Shown here: positions 57,819-64,000 of the stretch, piece by piece
Numbering within the stretch: the first letter of the stretch is position 1
How the letters are laid out: the number at the start of each line of letters is the position of its first letter
Source of the DNA: CAMPJU01 sp036675265
GTDB taxonomy: Bacteria > Pseudomonadota > Gammaproteobacteria > Xanthomonadales > Xanthomonadaceae
Direction: 5' to 3'
NCBI GenBank assembly: GCA_036675265.1
Contig: JAKFFJ010000073.1
Coordinates: 150,553 to 214,552 of the forward strand
DNA length: 64,000 bases
Notes under the pieces: model-generated
The model's database searches: none
What the model was told of the DNA's origin: nothing
What the model saw: the letters and a program-made list of their open reading frames with translations, nothing else
Program-made: the position numbers and the translations under genes

Positions 57819-58085
57819 TCAATCGACGATGTCGCCCAGGTCGCTCACGCCCAGGGTGAACAGGACGATGACGACGGCCAGCGCGAGCCTGGCCACCGGA
57901 TGGACCGACCACCCCAGGCGGCGATCGAGCCAGTCACCGACCGGCGGCACGTAGGCCAGCGCCGCGATGCCGTAGCCCGCGGCGGGGACCGGATGCACCA
58001 GCAGCAGGTTTGCCAGGCCGATGGACAGCAGCACGGCGGCGAACCCCCAACTGATGGCCCGCCCGCCGCTCGGTGCCGGCTTCAA
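57819..58085 (-). CDS. Two-helix membrane protein of unknown function
   Basis: An 88-residue protein starting at TTG 58085, which overlaps the upstream stop (TTGA) with GAGGAGG just before it. It has hydrophobic helices at about 12-50 and 65-80 and a conserved-looking WLDRRLGWSVHPVARLALAV. The AALAYVPPVGDWL segment between helices is Pro-rich. Likely partner of the upstream membrane protein. No family recognised. Confidence 0.65.
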   Translation of the reverse strand: MKPAPSGGRAISWGFAAVLLSIGLANLLLVHPVPAAGYGIAALAYVPPVGDWLDRRLGWSVHPVARLALAVVIVLFTLGVSDLGDIVD

Positions 58086-58636
58086 GCCACCTCCTCCCGC
58101 GCCGCCTTCCTGAACAGCTGCGCCGACACCAGCCACGGCAGCACGAACAACCCGATGTGCAGCGCGACCTCCGCGTAGCCGCCGACCAGTGCGTACACGA
58201 CCATCAGCGCCTGCCCGAGCGCGGCCGCTTCCATCGCGCGCGCCATGCCCGGCGCCCTGAACCACGCGAGGATGACGCCGGCCAGGCCGACCAGCAGCAC
58301 GCCGCCGAACCACAGGTTCGCCGGATTGCCCTCGTCGCCCAGCATGCCGACCGCCAGGTTCACCCACACGGTGAGGAAGGCGGTGCCGATCGCCACCGCC
58401 GATGCCGCGCGATACGCGGTGTTTCCGGAGATCCGCGCGATCACCTCGTAGGCGCCGCAGGCGATCGCGAACATCACGCCCATGGCGACGAAGTCGCCCA
58501 GGGTCCAGTCGAACCCTGAATTCCCGAACTGCATCGCGATCGCGGGGATCGACAGCAGCACCGCCGCCGTGCCCCAGATCGCAAGGCGCCAGCGGTTCGT
58601 GCGTCGGTTCCTGCCGTGTTGCATGTCGTGCGCCAT
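58082..58636 (-). CDS. Multi-pass membrane protein of unknown function
   Basis: A 184-residue protein with four to five hydrophobic helices, starting at ATG 58636 (MAHDMQHGRNRRTNRW, a basic N-terminus) before a helix at about 18-38. FDWTLGDFVAMGVMFAIACGAYEVIAR and AIGTAFLTVWVNLAVGMLGDEGNPANLWF resemble small uncharacterised membrane proteins of Proteobacteria. It overlaps the downstream 88-residue gene. An upstream in-frame ATG (58825) crosses a divergent promoter region and was rejected. Confidence 0.75.
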   Translation of the reverse strand: MAHDMQHGRNRRTNRWRLAIWGTAAVLLSIPAIAMQFGNSGFDWTLGDFVAMGVMFAIACGAYEVIARISGNTAYRAASAVAIGTAFLTVWVNLAVGMLGDEGNPANLWFGGVLLVGLAGVILAWFRAPGMARAMEAAALGQALMVVYALVGGYAEVALHIGLFVLPWLVSAQLFRKAAREEVA

Positions 58637-58803
58637 TGGCTTGTCCGTTGTCTGAATGTGGCAACGCAAGGATCGCTGCATCCGGTGCGTGCATGATGGC
58701 GCCTGGATGAAGTGGGGATGAAGTGGCGCGCCCGCGATTGACGGTGCTCTAACGACGATTCGCCAAGAATGCATCGGGCAGTCCACCCCCACGGAGGCCC
58801 CGC

Positions 58804-59280
58804 ATGACCACCACATCTCCCCCATACCACGGCGCGGACGGCGGTTCCGACGGCTCGCGCGCGAGGGTGCGCGACGACGTCCACAAGACCGTCGACGACG
58901 CTCGCCAGGGCGCGGCCGGACGCGTCGAGGGCATTGCCGAAAGCATCGATGCCGCCGCCGCGCACCTCGGCCAGGAAGACATGACCCGCCTGTCGGGCTA
59001 CGTGCACGACATGGCGCGTTCGCTCACCGGCTTCGCAAGCGACCTGCGCGAGAAGAACGGCGACGAGATGCTCGTCGACATCAAGCGCATGGCGCGCCAG
59101 AACCCCGCCCTGTTCCTGGGCAGCAGCGTCGCGATCGGGTTCGGCTTGTCCCGCTTCGCGCGCGCGACGAAGGCGCGCGATCGCCAGCTGCCGGTCCGCA
59201 TGGAAGAGGCGCGGACCGACCTTTCGCCGACGCCGACGGCCCATTCGCCGGCGTCCCCGGACTACGGAGACCTGCCATGA
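58804..59280 (+). CDS. Amphipathic helical stress protein (YqjD/ElaB-like)
   Basis: A 158-residue protein. Residues 20-95 are an amphipathic helix rich in Asp, Ala and Arg (VRDDVHKTVDDARQG, RLSGYVHDMARSLTGFASDLREKN), then one hydrophobic segment ALFLGSSVAIGFGLSRF with a basic end. This is the layout of ElaB/YqjD-type proteins that anchor to the inner membrane and bind ribosomes in stationary phase. It overlaps the next gene by 4 bases (ATGA), as first gene of a three-gene operon. Confidence 0.78.
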   Translation: MTTTSPPYHGADGGSDGSRARVRDDVHKTVDDARQGAAGRVEGIAESIDAAAAHLGQEDMTRLSGYVHDMARSLTGFASDLREKNGDEMLVDIKRMARQNPALFLGSSVAIGFGLSRFARATKARDRQLPVRMEEARTDLSPTPTAHSPASPDYGDLP

Positions 59281-59726
59281 ACGCCCAATTCGAACGGGAC
59301 ACGTTCAGCGAAACGACGAGCACCGCCTACGGCGTCGATTCCGAGCGGTCCACCAAGTCGATCCTGCGCGAGCTGATGCACGAGGTGCCCGAGCTGTTCA
59401 CCAAGGAAGTCGCGCTGGCACGCGCTGAAATGCGCGAGAACCTGGAGCAGACCCGCCGCGGCGCGGCCGAAGCGTCGGCCGGTGGCGTGGTGCTGGCCGG
59501 TGGCTACATCGTGCTGCTGATGGCGGCGGTCTACGCCCTGTCGGAAGTCATGGAGCCCTGGCTCGCGGCCCTGCTGGTCGGCGGCATCGCCGCGCTCATC
59601 GGCTACACGATGGTCAAGGCCGGCATGCGCCACTTCAGCGCGCGCGACCTCAAGCCCGACCGCACGATCGATTCCGTCCACAAGGACGCCGACGCCATCC
59701 GAGGAGCACGCCATGGCTACCACTGA
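59277..59726 (+). CDS. Phage-holin-like (YqjE-type) membrane protein
   Basis: A 149-residue protein with two hydrophobic helices (about 70-95 and 98-120) after a helical region (LRELMHEVPELFTKEVALARAEMRENLEQ). It matches the Phage_holin_3_6/YqjE family; despite the name, it is a host gene, commonly beside ElaB/YqjD and DUF3618 proteins, with no phage genes here. Start overlaps the upstream stop; its own end overlaps the next start. Confidence 0.85.
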   Translation: MNAQFERDTFSETTSTAYGVDSERSTKSILRELMHEVPELFTKEVALARAEMRENLEQTRRGAAEASAGGVVLAGGYIVLLMAAVYALSEVMEPWLAALLVGGIAALIGYTMVKAGMRHFSARDLKPDRTIDSVHKDADAIRGARHGYH

Positions 59727-60309
59727 CCGCATCCGCATGGAATCGCATCGCGATCCCGACCAGCTCGAACGCGAGATCGACGCCAAGCGGCAGCACGTGG
59801 CGTCGCTGGTGAGCGCGCTCGAAGGCCGCCTCTCCCCTGCCGAACTGTTCAGCCGGACCCTGGGTGCCGGCAAGGACGGTGGCAAGGACTTCGCCACCAA
59901 CCTCAGCCACGCGGTCCGTGCCAATCCGGTGCCCGCGATGCTCACCGCCAGCGGCATGCTGTGGCTCTACGCACAGCGCGACCGTCCGATCCGGCAGGAT
60001 CCGTACGAGGTGGGCGCCGAGGGGCCCGGCATGCGCGACAAGCTGTCGGGCAAGTGGGACGCCACCAAGGGCAAGGCCAGCCTGAAGGCGCACCAGGCCC
60101 GCATGGGGTTCGACAACATGCTGGAGGACAATCCGGTCGCGCTCGGCGCGCTCGGGATCGCCGCCGGCGCGTTGCTCGGCGCCATGCTGCCGTCCACCGA
60201 GTCGGAAGACCGCTGGATGGGCGAGATGCGCGATCGCGTGGCCGAGGACTTCAAGCGCGGCGCACGCGAGGTGACGCGGCCGAACGGCAGCGCGTCGACA
60301 CAGCACTGA
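59713..60309 (+). CDS. DUF3618-domain protein
   Basis: A 198-residue protein with the DUF3618 motif near the N-terminus (RDPDQLEREIDAKRQHVASLVSALEGRLSP), a hydrophobic stretch (PVPAMLTASGMLWLY), and a second one (NPVALGALGIAAGALLGAML). DUF3618 proteins occur with YqjD and YqjE homologues in a membrane-stress operon. It overlaps the holin-like gene by 14 bases and is last of the three. Confidence 0.88.
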   Translation: MATTDRIRMESHRDPDQLEREIDAKRQHVASLVSALEGRLSPAELFSRTLGAGKDGGKDFATNLSHAVRANPVPAMLTASGMLWLYAQRDRPIRQDPYEVGAEGPGMRDKLSGKWDATKGKASLKAHQARMGFDNMLEDNPVALGALGIAAGALLGAMLPSTESEDRWMGEMRDRVAEDFKRGAREVTRPNGSASTQH

Positions 60310-60316
60310 TGCAATG

Positions 60317-60336
60317 GCCGGCCCTTCGGGGCCGGC
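60317..60336. terminator. Bidirectional hairpin between convergent genes
   Basis: A perfect 8-bp stem GCCGGCCC/GGGCCGGC closed by a TTCG loop, 7 bases after the DUF3618 stop and just before the opposing lipoprotein's stop. No T tract follows on either strand, so it is at best a weak terminator or an RNA 3' hairpin. Confidence 0.55.
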
Positions 60337-61002
60337 TCATCCTCCGGCCGCGTGCGCCACGTCGATGACCAGGCGCGACGGACCGGCCAGCACGCGCGGC
60401 CGGTAGGGCTTCATGCCGGAGACCCCGGCGACCCACGTCACCTCGGCCTCGAAGTCGCAGGTGCGCACGACCTCTTCCACCGACGGCAGCCCCACGGAAC
60501 GGCGGGCCGCGCCACTGGTGGCCTCGCCGGCTTCGGTGTGCGCATTGGCGCCATTGAAGCGCACCTGCAGCCACGCAGTCCCCTCCACGGCCACGGCGTC
60601 CCCGCTGCCGCAGTGGATCACCGGCGCGTCGATGTAGCCGACATGCCACTGCGGCAGGCCGGCGGAATCGAATTCGAACACGATGCGGTCGAAGCCTTCG
60701 TGGCGGCCGATGCGCACCGCGCGCAGGATCGGCGCCTCTTCGCCCCTGCTGGCGACGTCGGCGCTCGAGGCGGCCGTGGTGAACGTCGGCAGGTCCTCGC
60801 CAGCGGTCGGCGGCAGCGTATCGACCGGCCCGGTGTCCACGGGGGACGGCGCGGGGGTGTCGGTCGACACGGGTTCGACGTCGGACGGCGAGGACTCGAC
60901 CACGGTCGGCTCGAACGACGCGCCCGTTTCAGCGGCGTCCTGGCACCCGACGACGCCCAGCGCGAGGACGAGTGCCGCAAGCCGCAGGCCGGGTCTGTTC
61001 AT
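60337..61002 (-). CDS. AMIN-like domain lipoprotein
   Basis: A 221-residue lipoprotein (lipobox VVGC, Cys20). After a Pro/Thr/Asp-rich linker (30-90) is a small beta-rich domain: LRAVRIGRHEGFDRIVFEFDSAGLPQWHVGY, YRPRVLAGPSRLVIDVAHA. This pattern matches AMIN-like domains that bind peptidoglycan or carbohydrate. ATG 61002 follows GAAGTC; a longer N-terminal frame is not credible. It is 5 bases downstream of the DUF1993 gene. Confidence 0.82.
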   Translation of the reverse strand: MNRPGLRLAALVLALGVVGCQDAAETGASFEPTVVESSPSDVEPVSTDTPAPSPVDTGPVDTLPPTAGEDLPTFTTAASSADVASRGEEAPILRAVRIGRHEGFDRIVFEFDSAGLPQWHVGYIDAPVIHCGSGDAVAVEGTAWLQVRFNGANAHTEAGEATSGAARRSVGLPSVEEVVRTCDFEAEVTWVAGVSGMKPYRPRVLAGPSRLVIDVAHAAGG

Positions 61003-61007
61003 CGAAG

Positions 61008-61526
61008 TCAGCCGACCTTTTCGTGCTTCACGTGGGGCGCGAGGAATCGCATGAAGTCCGCCTTGCCGATCGGGGCACCCATCGACCGCAGGATCGCGTA
61101 GGCCGTGGTGATGTGGAAATACAGGTTCGGCACCAGGTAGTCGGCCACGTACTGGTGGCCCGGCAGCTCGCAGTAGCGGCCGGGGCCCAGGCCGATGCGC
61201 TTGGTCTCGTCGAGCTTCGCATCGGCGGCGGTGATGCCATTCACCATGGCCCGCGTCTGCGCGATGGTCGCGTGCGCCTGGTCGATGGTCGCGACGCTGT
61301 CCGGCGCCAGGTTGTCGATCGGCTGCCCCGCGCACCATTGCGAGAACCCGCGCGGCTGGTTGCAGGCGAACGCGACCTGCGCCGCGAACGGGAACATGTC
61401 GTCGGCCAGGCGCCGGGACAGGAACGCATCGGGGTTCGCGAACTGCGTTTCACCGATGCCGAGCACGTGCGACAGCATGTCCAGGCGTGAGAGGAAGATG
61501 CGCTTGGTCTCGTCGATCGTGGTCAT
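61008..61526 (-). CDS. DUF1993 family protein
   Basis: A 172-residue all-helical protein of DUF1993. RIFLSRLDMLSHVLG, FAAQVAFACNQPRGF, and the last third LVPNLYFHITTAYAILRSMGAPIGKADFM are typical. The family is a DinB-like four-helix bundle without a known reaction. It precedes the AMIN-like lipoprotein by 5 bases on the same strand. ATG has GGGGAGC upstream. Confidence 0.9.
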   Translation of the reverse strand: MTTIDETKRIFLSRLDMLSHVLGIGETQFANPDAFLSRRLADDMFPFAAQVAFACNQPRGFSQWCAGQPIDNLAPDSVATIDQAHATIAQTRAMVNGITAADAKLDETKRIGLGPGRYCELPGHQYVADYLVPNLYFHITTAYAILRSMGAPIGKADFMRFLAPHVKHEKVG

Positions 61527-61550
61527 CGGTGTGCTCCCCTTGCGGTCCCG

Positions 61551-62540
61551 TCAGGCGTTCGCCGCCTCCATCGCGAGCTCGAACGAACGCGCCCGTGCCT
61601 CGTGATCGTAAACGTTCGCGGTCAGGATGAGTTCGTCGGGGCGGTGCCGATCGACGAAGGCCGCCATGCGCCTGCGCACGGTCGCAGGGCCGCCGACCGC
61701 CGAACACGCCAGCGCAGCGTCCACGGTGGCGCGGATCGACGCCGGATACCGGGCCTCGAACTCCGCCGGCGCCAGCGGGGGCGGCACCAGCCCCGGCCGG
61801 CCGCTGCGCAGGTTCGCGAAGGCCTGCTGCTGCGTGGTGAACAAGCGCGCGGCCGCCTCGTCGGTTTCGGCCGCCACCACGTTCATGGCCAGCATGACGT
61901 GCGGGCGCGCCAGCCGTGGCGAGGGCCGGAACTCCGCCCGGTACACCGCCAGCGCCTGCTCCAGCATGGTCGGGGCGAAGTGCGAGGCGAAGGCGTACGG
62001 CAGGCCCAGCGTGGCCGCGAGCTGCGCGCCGAACAGGCTGGACCCGAGGATCCAGGCCTCGACCTCGACCCCGGCGCCCGGGACGGCCTGCACCGGCTGC
62101 CCGGCGCGCGCCGGTTCGAAGTACGACAGCAGCTCCACCACGTCGGCCGGGAACTCCTCGGCGGACGCGTAGTACCGGCGCAGGGCCTTGGCCGCGGCCT
62201 GGTCCGTGCCCGGCGCCCGCCCGAGGCCCAGGTCGATGCGGCCCGGATACAGCGTGGCCAGGGTGCCGAACTGCTCGGCCACCTGCAGCGGCGCGTGGTT
62301 GGGGAGCATCACGCCGCCGGCCCCCACGCGGAGGGACGACGTCGCCGCCGCCACGTGCCCGATCAGCAGCGACGTCGCGGCGCTGGCGATCCCCGGCATG
62401 TTGTGGTGCTCGGCCAGCCAGAAGCGGCGGTAGCCCAGTGCCTCGGCGCGCCGGGCCAGGTCGACCATGTTGGCGAAGGTCCGGGCCGGGCTGCTGCCCT
62501 CGGCGACCGGGGCGAGATCGAGGATGGAAAGGGGAACCAT
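61551..62540 (-). CDS. Luciferase-like (LLM) flavin-dependent oxidoreductase
   Basis: A 329-residue bacterial-luciferase-like monooxygenase (TIM barrel). LSILDLAPVAEGSSPARTF, RRFWLAEHHNMPGIAS, and GGVMLPNHAPLQVAEQFGTLATLYPGRIDLGLGRAPGTD (short form LLNHAPLQVAEQF region) match the LLM group, MsnO8-type. It uses FMN reduced by a partner reductase. The ATG 62540 lies directly after GGGGG. It is divergent from the GAF protein. Confidence 0.9.
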   Translation of the reverse strand: MVPLSILDLAPVAEGSSPARTFANMVDLARRAEALGYRRFWLAEHHNMPGIASAATSLLIGHVAAATSSLRVGAGGVMLPNHAPLQVAEQFGTLATLYPGRIDLGLGRAPGTDQAAAKALRRYYASAEEFPADVVELLSYFEPARAGQPVQAVPGAGVEVEAWILGSSLFGAQLAATLGLPYAFASHFAPTMLEQALAVYRAEFRPSPRLARPHVMLAMNVVAAETDEAAARLFTTQQQAFANLRSGRPGLVPPPLAPAEFEARYPASIRATVDAALACSAVGGPATVRRRMAAFVDRHRPDELILTANVYDHEARARSFELAMEAANA

Positions 62541-62630
62541 CCCCCTGACGTGGGGGCGATTCCCCGTCGTTCCAGCGCCGGGGGACGTACACTCTGCCGG
62601 GCCGGACGCCCCCGGCACGGAGCGGTCGCA

Positions 62631-63212
62631 ATGGCCACTGAAGCACCCCGCGCGTTCAGTCTCGTGGCACGCCAGCGGATGGCACTGGAGATGGTCGAGG
62701 CGGGGGCACCGTTGCACGACATCCTCGCGCTGCTCTGCCACATCGTCGAAGCGGAGGCGAAGTCGCTCGTGTGCGCATCGATCCTGTTGGTCGACCACGC
62801 AGAGAACCGGCTGCGCACCGGCTCGGGCCCCGGCTTGCCGGACCGCTACAACGCGGCAATCGACGGCATCGGCATCGCGCCGGGCGTCGGCACCTGCTCG
62901 GCGGCCGCCGCGACGAACCGGATCGTGGAAACACACGACATCGCCGCGGATCCCGGCTGGGACGGGATCGCGCACCTGCCGCTGGGCCTGGGCCTCGTCG
63001 CGGCCTGGTCGATGCCGATCGTGGGGCGGGACGGGCGCGTCCTCGGGACCTTCGGCACCTATTTCACCGAGCGCCGCGCGCCGACGCCCCACGAAGTGGA
63101 CCTCGTCGCGGTGCTGGCACGCACGGCCGCCGTGGCGATCGAACGGGCCGCGCTGCCAACCCCCTCACCGGCGCCGCTGCACGCGTCCGGACAGTACGAG
63201 ACCACCCCGTAG
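62631..63212 (+). CDS. GAF-domain protein
   Basis: A 193-residue stand-alone GAF domain. ALEMVEAGAPLHDILALLCHIVEAEAKSLVCASILLVD, GVGTCSAAAATNRIVE (loop with Cys), and AWSMPIVGRDGRVLGTFGTYF fit the sensor GAF of two-component and redox proteins. The upper half of the pocket contains one Cys (C90-region), so it might be a methionine-sulfoxide or haem sensor, but a ligand cannot be stated. ATG 62631 has ACGGAG upstream. It is divergent from the LLM gene. Confidence 0.88.
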   Translation: MATEAPRAFSLVARQRMALEMVEAGAPLHDILALLCHIVEAEAKSLVCASILLVDHAENRLRTGSGPGLPDRYNAAIDGIGIAPGVGTCSAAAATNRIVETHDIAADPGWDGIAHLPLGLGLVAAWSMPIVGRDGRVLGTFGTYFTERRAPTPHEVDLVAVLARTAAVAIERAALPTPSPAPLHASGQYETTP

Positions 63213-63310
63213 TCTCGCGTCGTCGCCGGGTGCATGCCGCCCACGCTGGCCACTCCACCCCGCAATCACCGCCTGGTTGATAGAACGAAGCCCAGACCAG
63301 GAGTGGACGC

Positions 63311-63790
63311 ATGGCCGACACCCGCGAACTCGAAGCAAAGCTCTGGAAGCACCTCAACGACGACCGCACCGTGATGCTGGGCGCCAGTGGCATCGCGCCG
63401 CGGCCGATGACGGCCATCGCGGAGAACGACCAGGCGCCGCTCTGGTTCTTCACCGCCGCCGACACGGAACTGGGCGAAGCGCTGGAAAGCGGTCGCCCGC
63501 TGCAGGCCATCGCGAGTTTCGCCGCCAAGGACCACTCGCTGTTCGCCGCGATCGGCGGGGACCTGGTCGCCGACAACGACCGCGCCGTCATCGAGCGCCT
63601 CTGGAACCCGTTCATCGCTGCCTGGTTCGAGGGCAAGGACGATCCCAGGCTGCGGCTGCTGCGGATGGACACCGCGGGGGCCACCGTGTGGCTCAACGAG
63701 AACAGCATGCTCGCGGGCGTCAAGATGGTGCTCGGCGTGGATCCGAAGAAGAGCTACCGCGACAAGGTCGGCGACGTCGACCTGGGCTGA
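63311..63790 (+). CDS. Pyridoxamine-phosphate-oxidase-like general stress protein
   Basis: A 159-residue split-barrel flavin-binding protein of the PNPOx family (general stress protein 26 type). LGASGIAPRPMTAIAENDQAPLWFFTAADTELG (key short piece APRPMTAIAE), SFAAKDHSLFAAIGGD, and IERLWNPFIAAWFEGKDDPRL with the conserved Trp-Asn-Pro and Trp-Phe-x-x-G-Lys-Asp-Asp are typical. It may bind FMN or F420. AGGAGTG lies upstream of the ATG. Confidence 0.9.
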   Translation: MADTRELEAKLWKHLNDDRTVMLGASGIAPRPMTAIAENDQAPLWFFTAADTELGEALESGRPLQAIASFAAKDHSLFAAIGGDLVADNDRAVIERLWNPFIAAWFEGKDDPRLRLLRMDTAGATVWLNENSMLAGVKMVLGVDPKKSYRDKVGDVDLG

Positions 63791-63801
63791 CCCGCCCCCC
63801 G

Positions 63802-64000
63802 TCAGGGGCGATGCCGCAACAGGCGCCCGCCGCGCGTGACCGGCGCGCCGGGCTCCAGCGCGGGGATGCCGTTGACCAGCACCAGGTCGAATCCCTCGGC
63901 CATCGCCTTCGGGTCGACATAGGTGGAACGTGCGCGCACCCTGGCGGGATCGAACAGCACCAGGTCCGCCTTGTACCCCGGCAGGATCCGGCCCCGGTCC
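63802..64000 (-). CDS. Amidohydrolase, C-terminal part (partial; N-acyl-D-amino-acid deacylase-like)
   Basis: Only the last 66 codons are in the window; the start lies beyond 64000. The sequence RILPGYKADLVLFDPARV, DPKAMAEGFDLVLVNG and GAPVTRGGRLLRHRP is the C-terminal small beta-sandwich of amidohydrolases, where the last strand bears a VNG motif. It most resembles D-aminoacylase/N-acyl-D-amino-acid deacylase ends, but a dihydroorotase-like protein is also possible. Confidence 0.82.
   Translation of the reverse strand, partial: DRGRILPGYKADLVLFDPARVRARSTYVDPKAMAEGFDLVLVNGIPALEPGAPVTRGGRLLRHRP

Noticed and set aside
59277..59726. Possible prophage remnant because of a holin-family gene
   Set aside because: The Phage_holin_3_6 family is typical of host YqjE proteins; flanking genes are YqjD/ElaB-like and DUF3618, and there is no endolysin, integrase or structural gene.
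1..64000. tRNA, rRNA, insertion sequence and integron signatures
   Set aside because: I found no cloverleaf-type sequences, rRNA-like stretches, transposase genes or att-like repeats by eye. A tRNA or covariance-model scan would be decisive.

Overview
The window is about 64 kb of very GC-rich (about 70 %), gene-dense chromosomal DNA from a gammaproteobacterium. Gene content (POT peptide transporter, M28/M14/M3 lipoprotein-type peptidases, YaeQ, SelO, Uup, Lhr, a KA-rich histone-like protein, PA4780-type RIO kinase) and dispersed 'CGTCATTCCCGCG' palindromes fit the Lysobacteraceae/Xanthomonadaceae (Lysobacter, Luteimonas and relatives). That placement is an inference from gene families; no rRNA or tRNA gene is present to confirm it. 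I see no insertion sequence, prophage, integron or CRISPR array. No gap between genes exceeds about 210 bp.

Layout. 1-9.5 kb: end of an ABC exporter, a PQQ-type aldose dehydrogenase, a NYN-LOTUS protein, DUF488, a UbiB-like kinase, an unusual DsbA-NhaA fusion overlapping a pirin, and a secreted M28 peptidase. 9.5-19 kb: CBS protein, Dcp-type dipeptidase, a 1442-residue Lhr helicase, an App1-type phosphatase and a DUF3298 lipoprotein. 19-24 kb: CspA with a long leader, RluF-like pseudouridine synthase, a KA-rich histone-like protein, rhomboid protease, POT transporter, GST. 24-32.7 kb: M14 peptidase, a 33-residue lysine-rich peptide, SelO, a HI0933-type flavoprotein and several envelope proteins.

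32.7-37.4 kb is the most interesting region. Five minus-strand genes, touching or nearly touching, encode (in transcription order) a GNAT acetyltransferase, a tetrapyrrole-methylase-fold enzyme that looks like a split-borosin peptide-backbone alpha-N-methyltransferase, a 90-residue protein that looks like its precursor (helical binding domain, a short MWCSI segment, then a Pro/Glu-rich tail), a TPR-GGDEF diguanylate cyclase, and an MHS-type MFS transporter. I interpret this as a candidate RiPP (borosin) locus physically linked to c-di-GMP signalling.

37.4-45.7 kb: HPF-like ribosome factor, GIY-YIG-like protein, a MASE2-GGDEF cyclase, a DksA-like zinc finger, and a tightly overlapping trio (N-formylglutamate amidohydrolase-like, QEGLA metallopeptidase-like, ATP-grasp ligase) that may form an uncharacterised peptide or amide pathway. 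45.7-58.7 kb: mostly housekeeping and redox genes (TrxR-like, AlkB-like, Uup, RIO kinase, FMN reductase, hemerythrin, a second M14 peptidase, PAS-GGDEF, YaeQ, a pseudouridine synthase without an S4 domain). 58.8-60.3 kb: a three-gene membrane-stress operon. 60.3-64 kb: AMIN-like lipoprotein, DUF1993, luciferase-like oxidoreductase, GAF protein, PNPOx-like protein and the end of an amidohydrolase. Three diguanylate cyclases of different architecture lie within 23 kb and all keep the RxxD inhibitory site.
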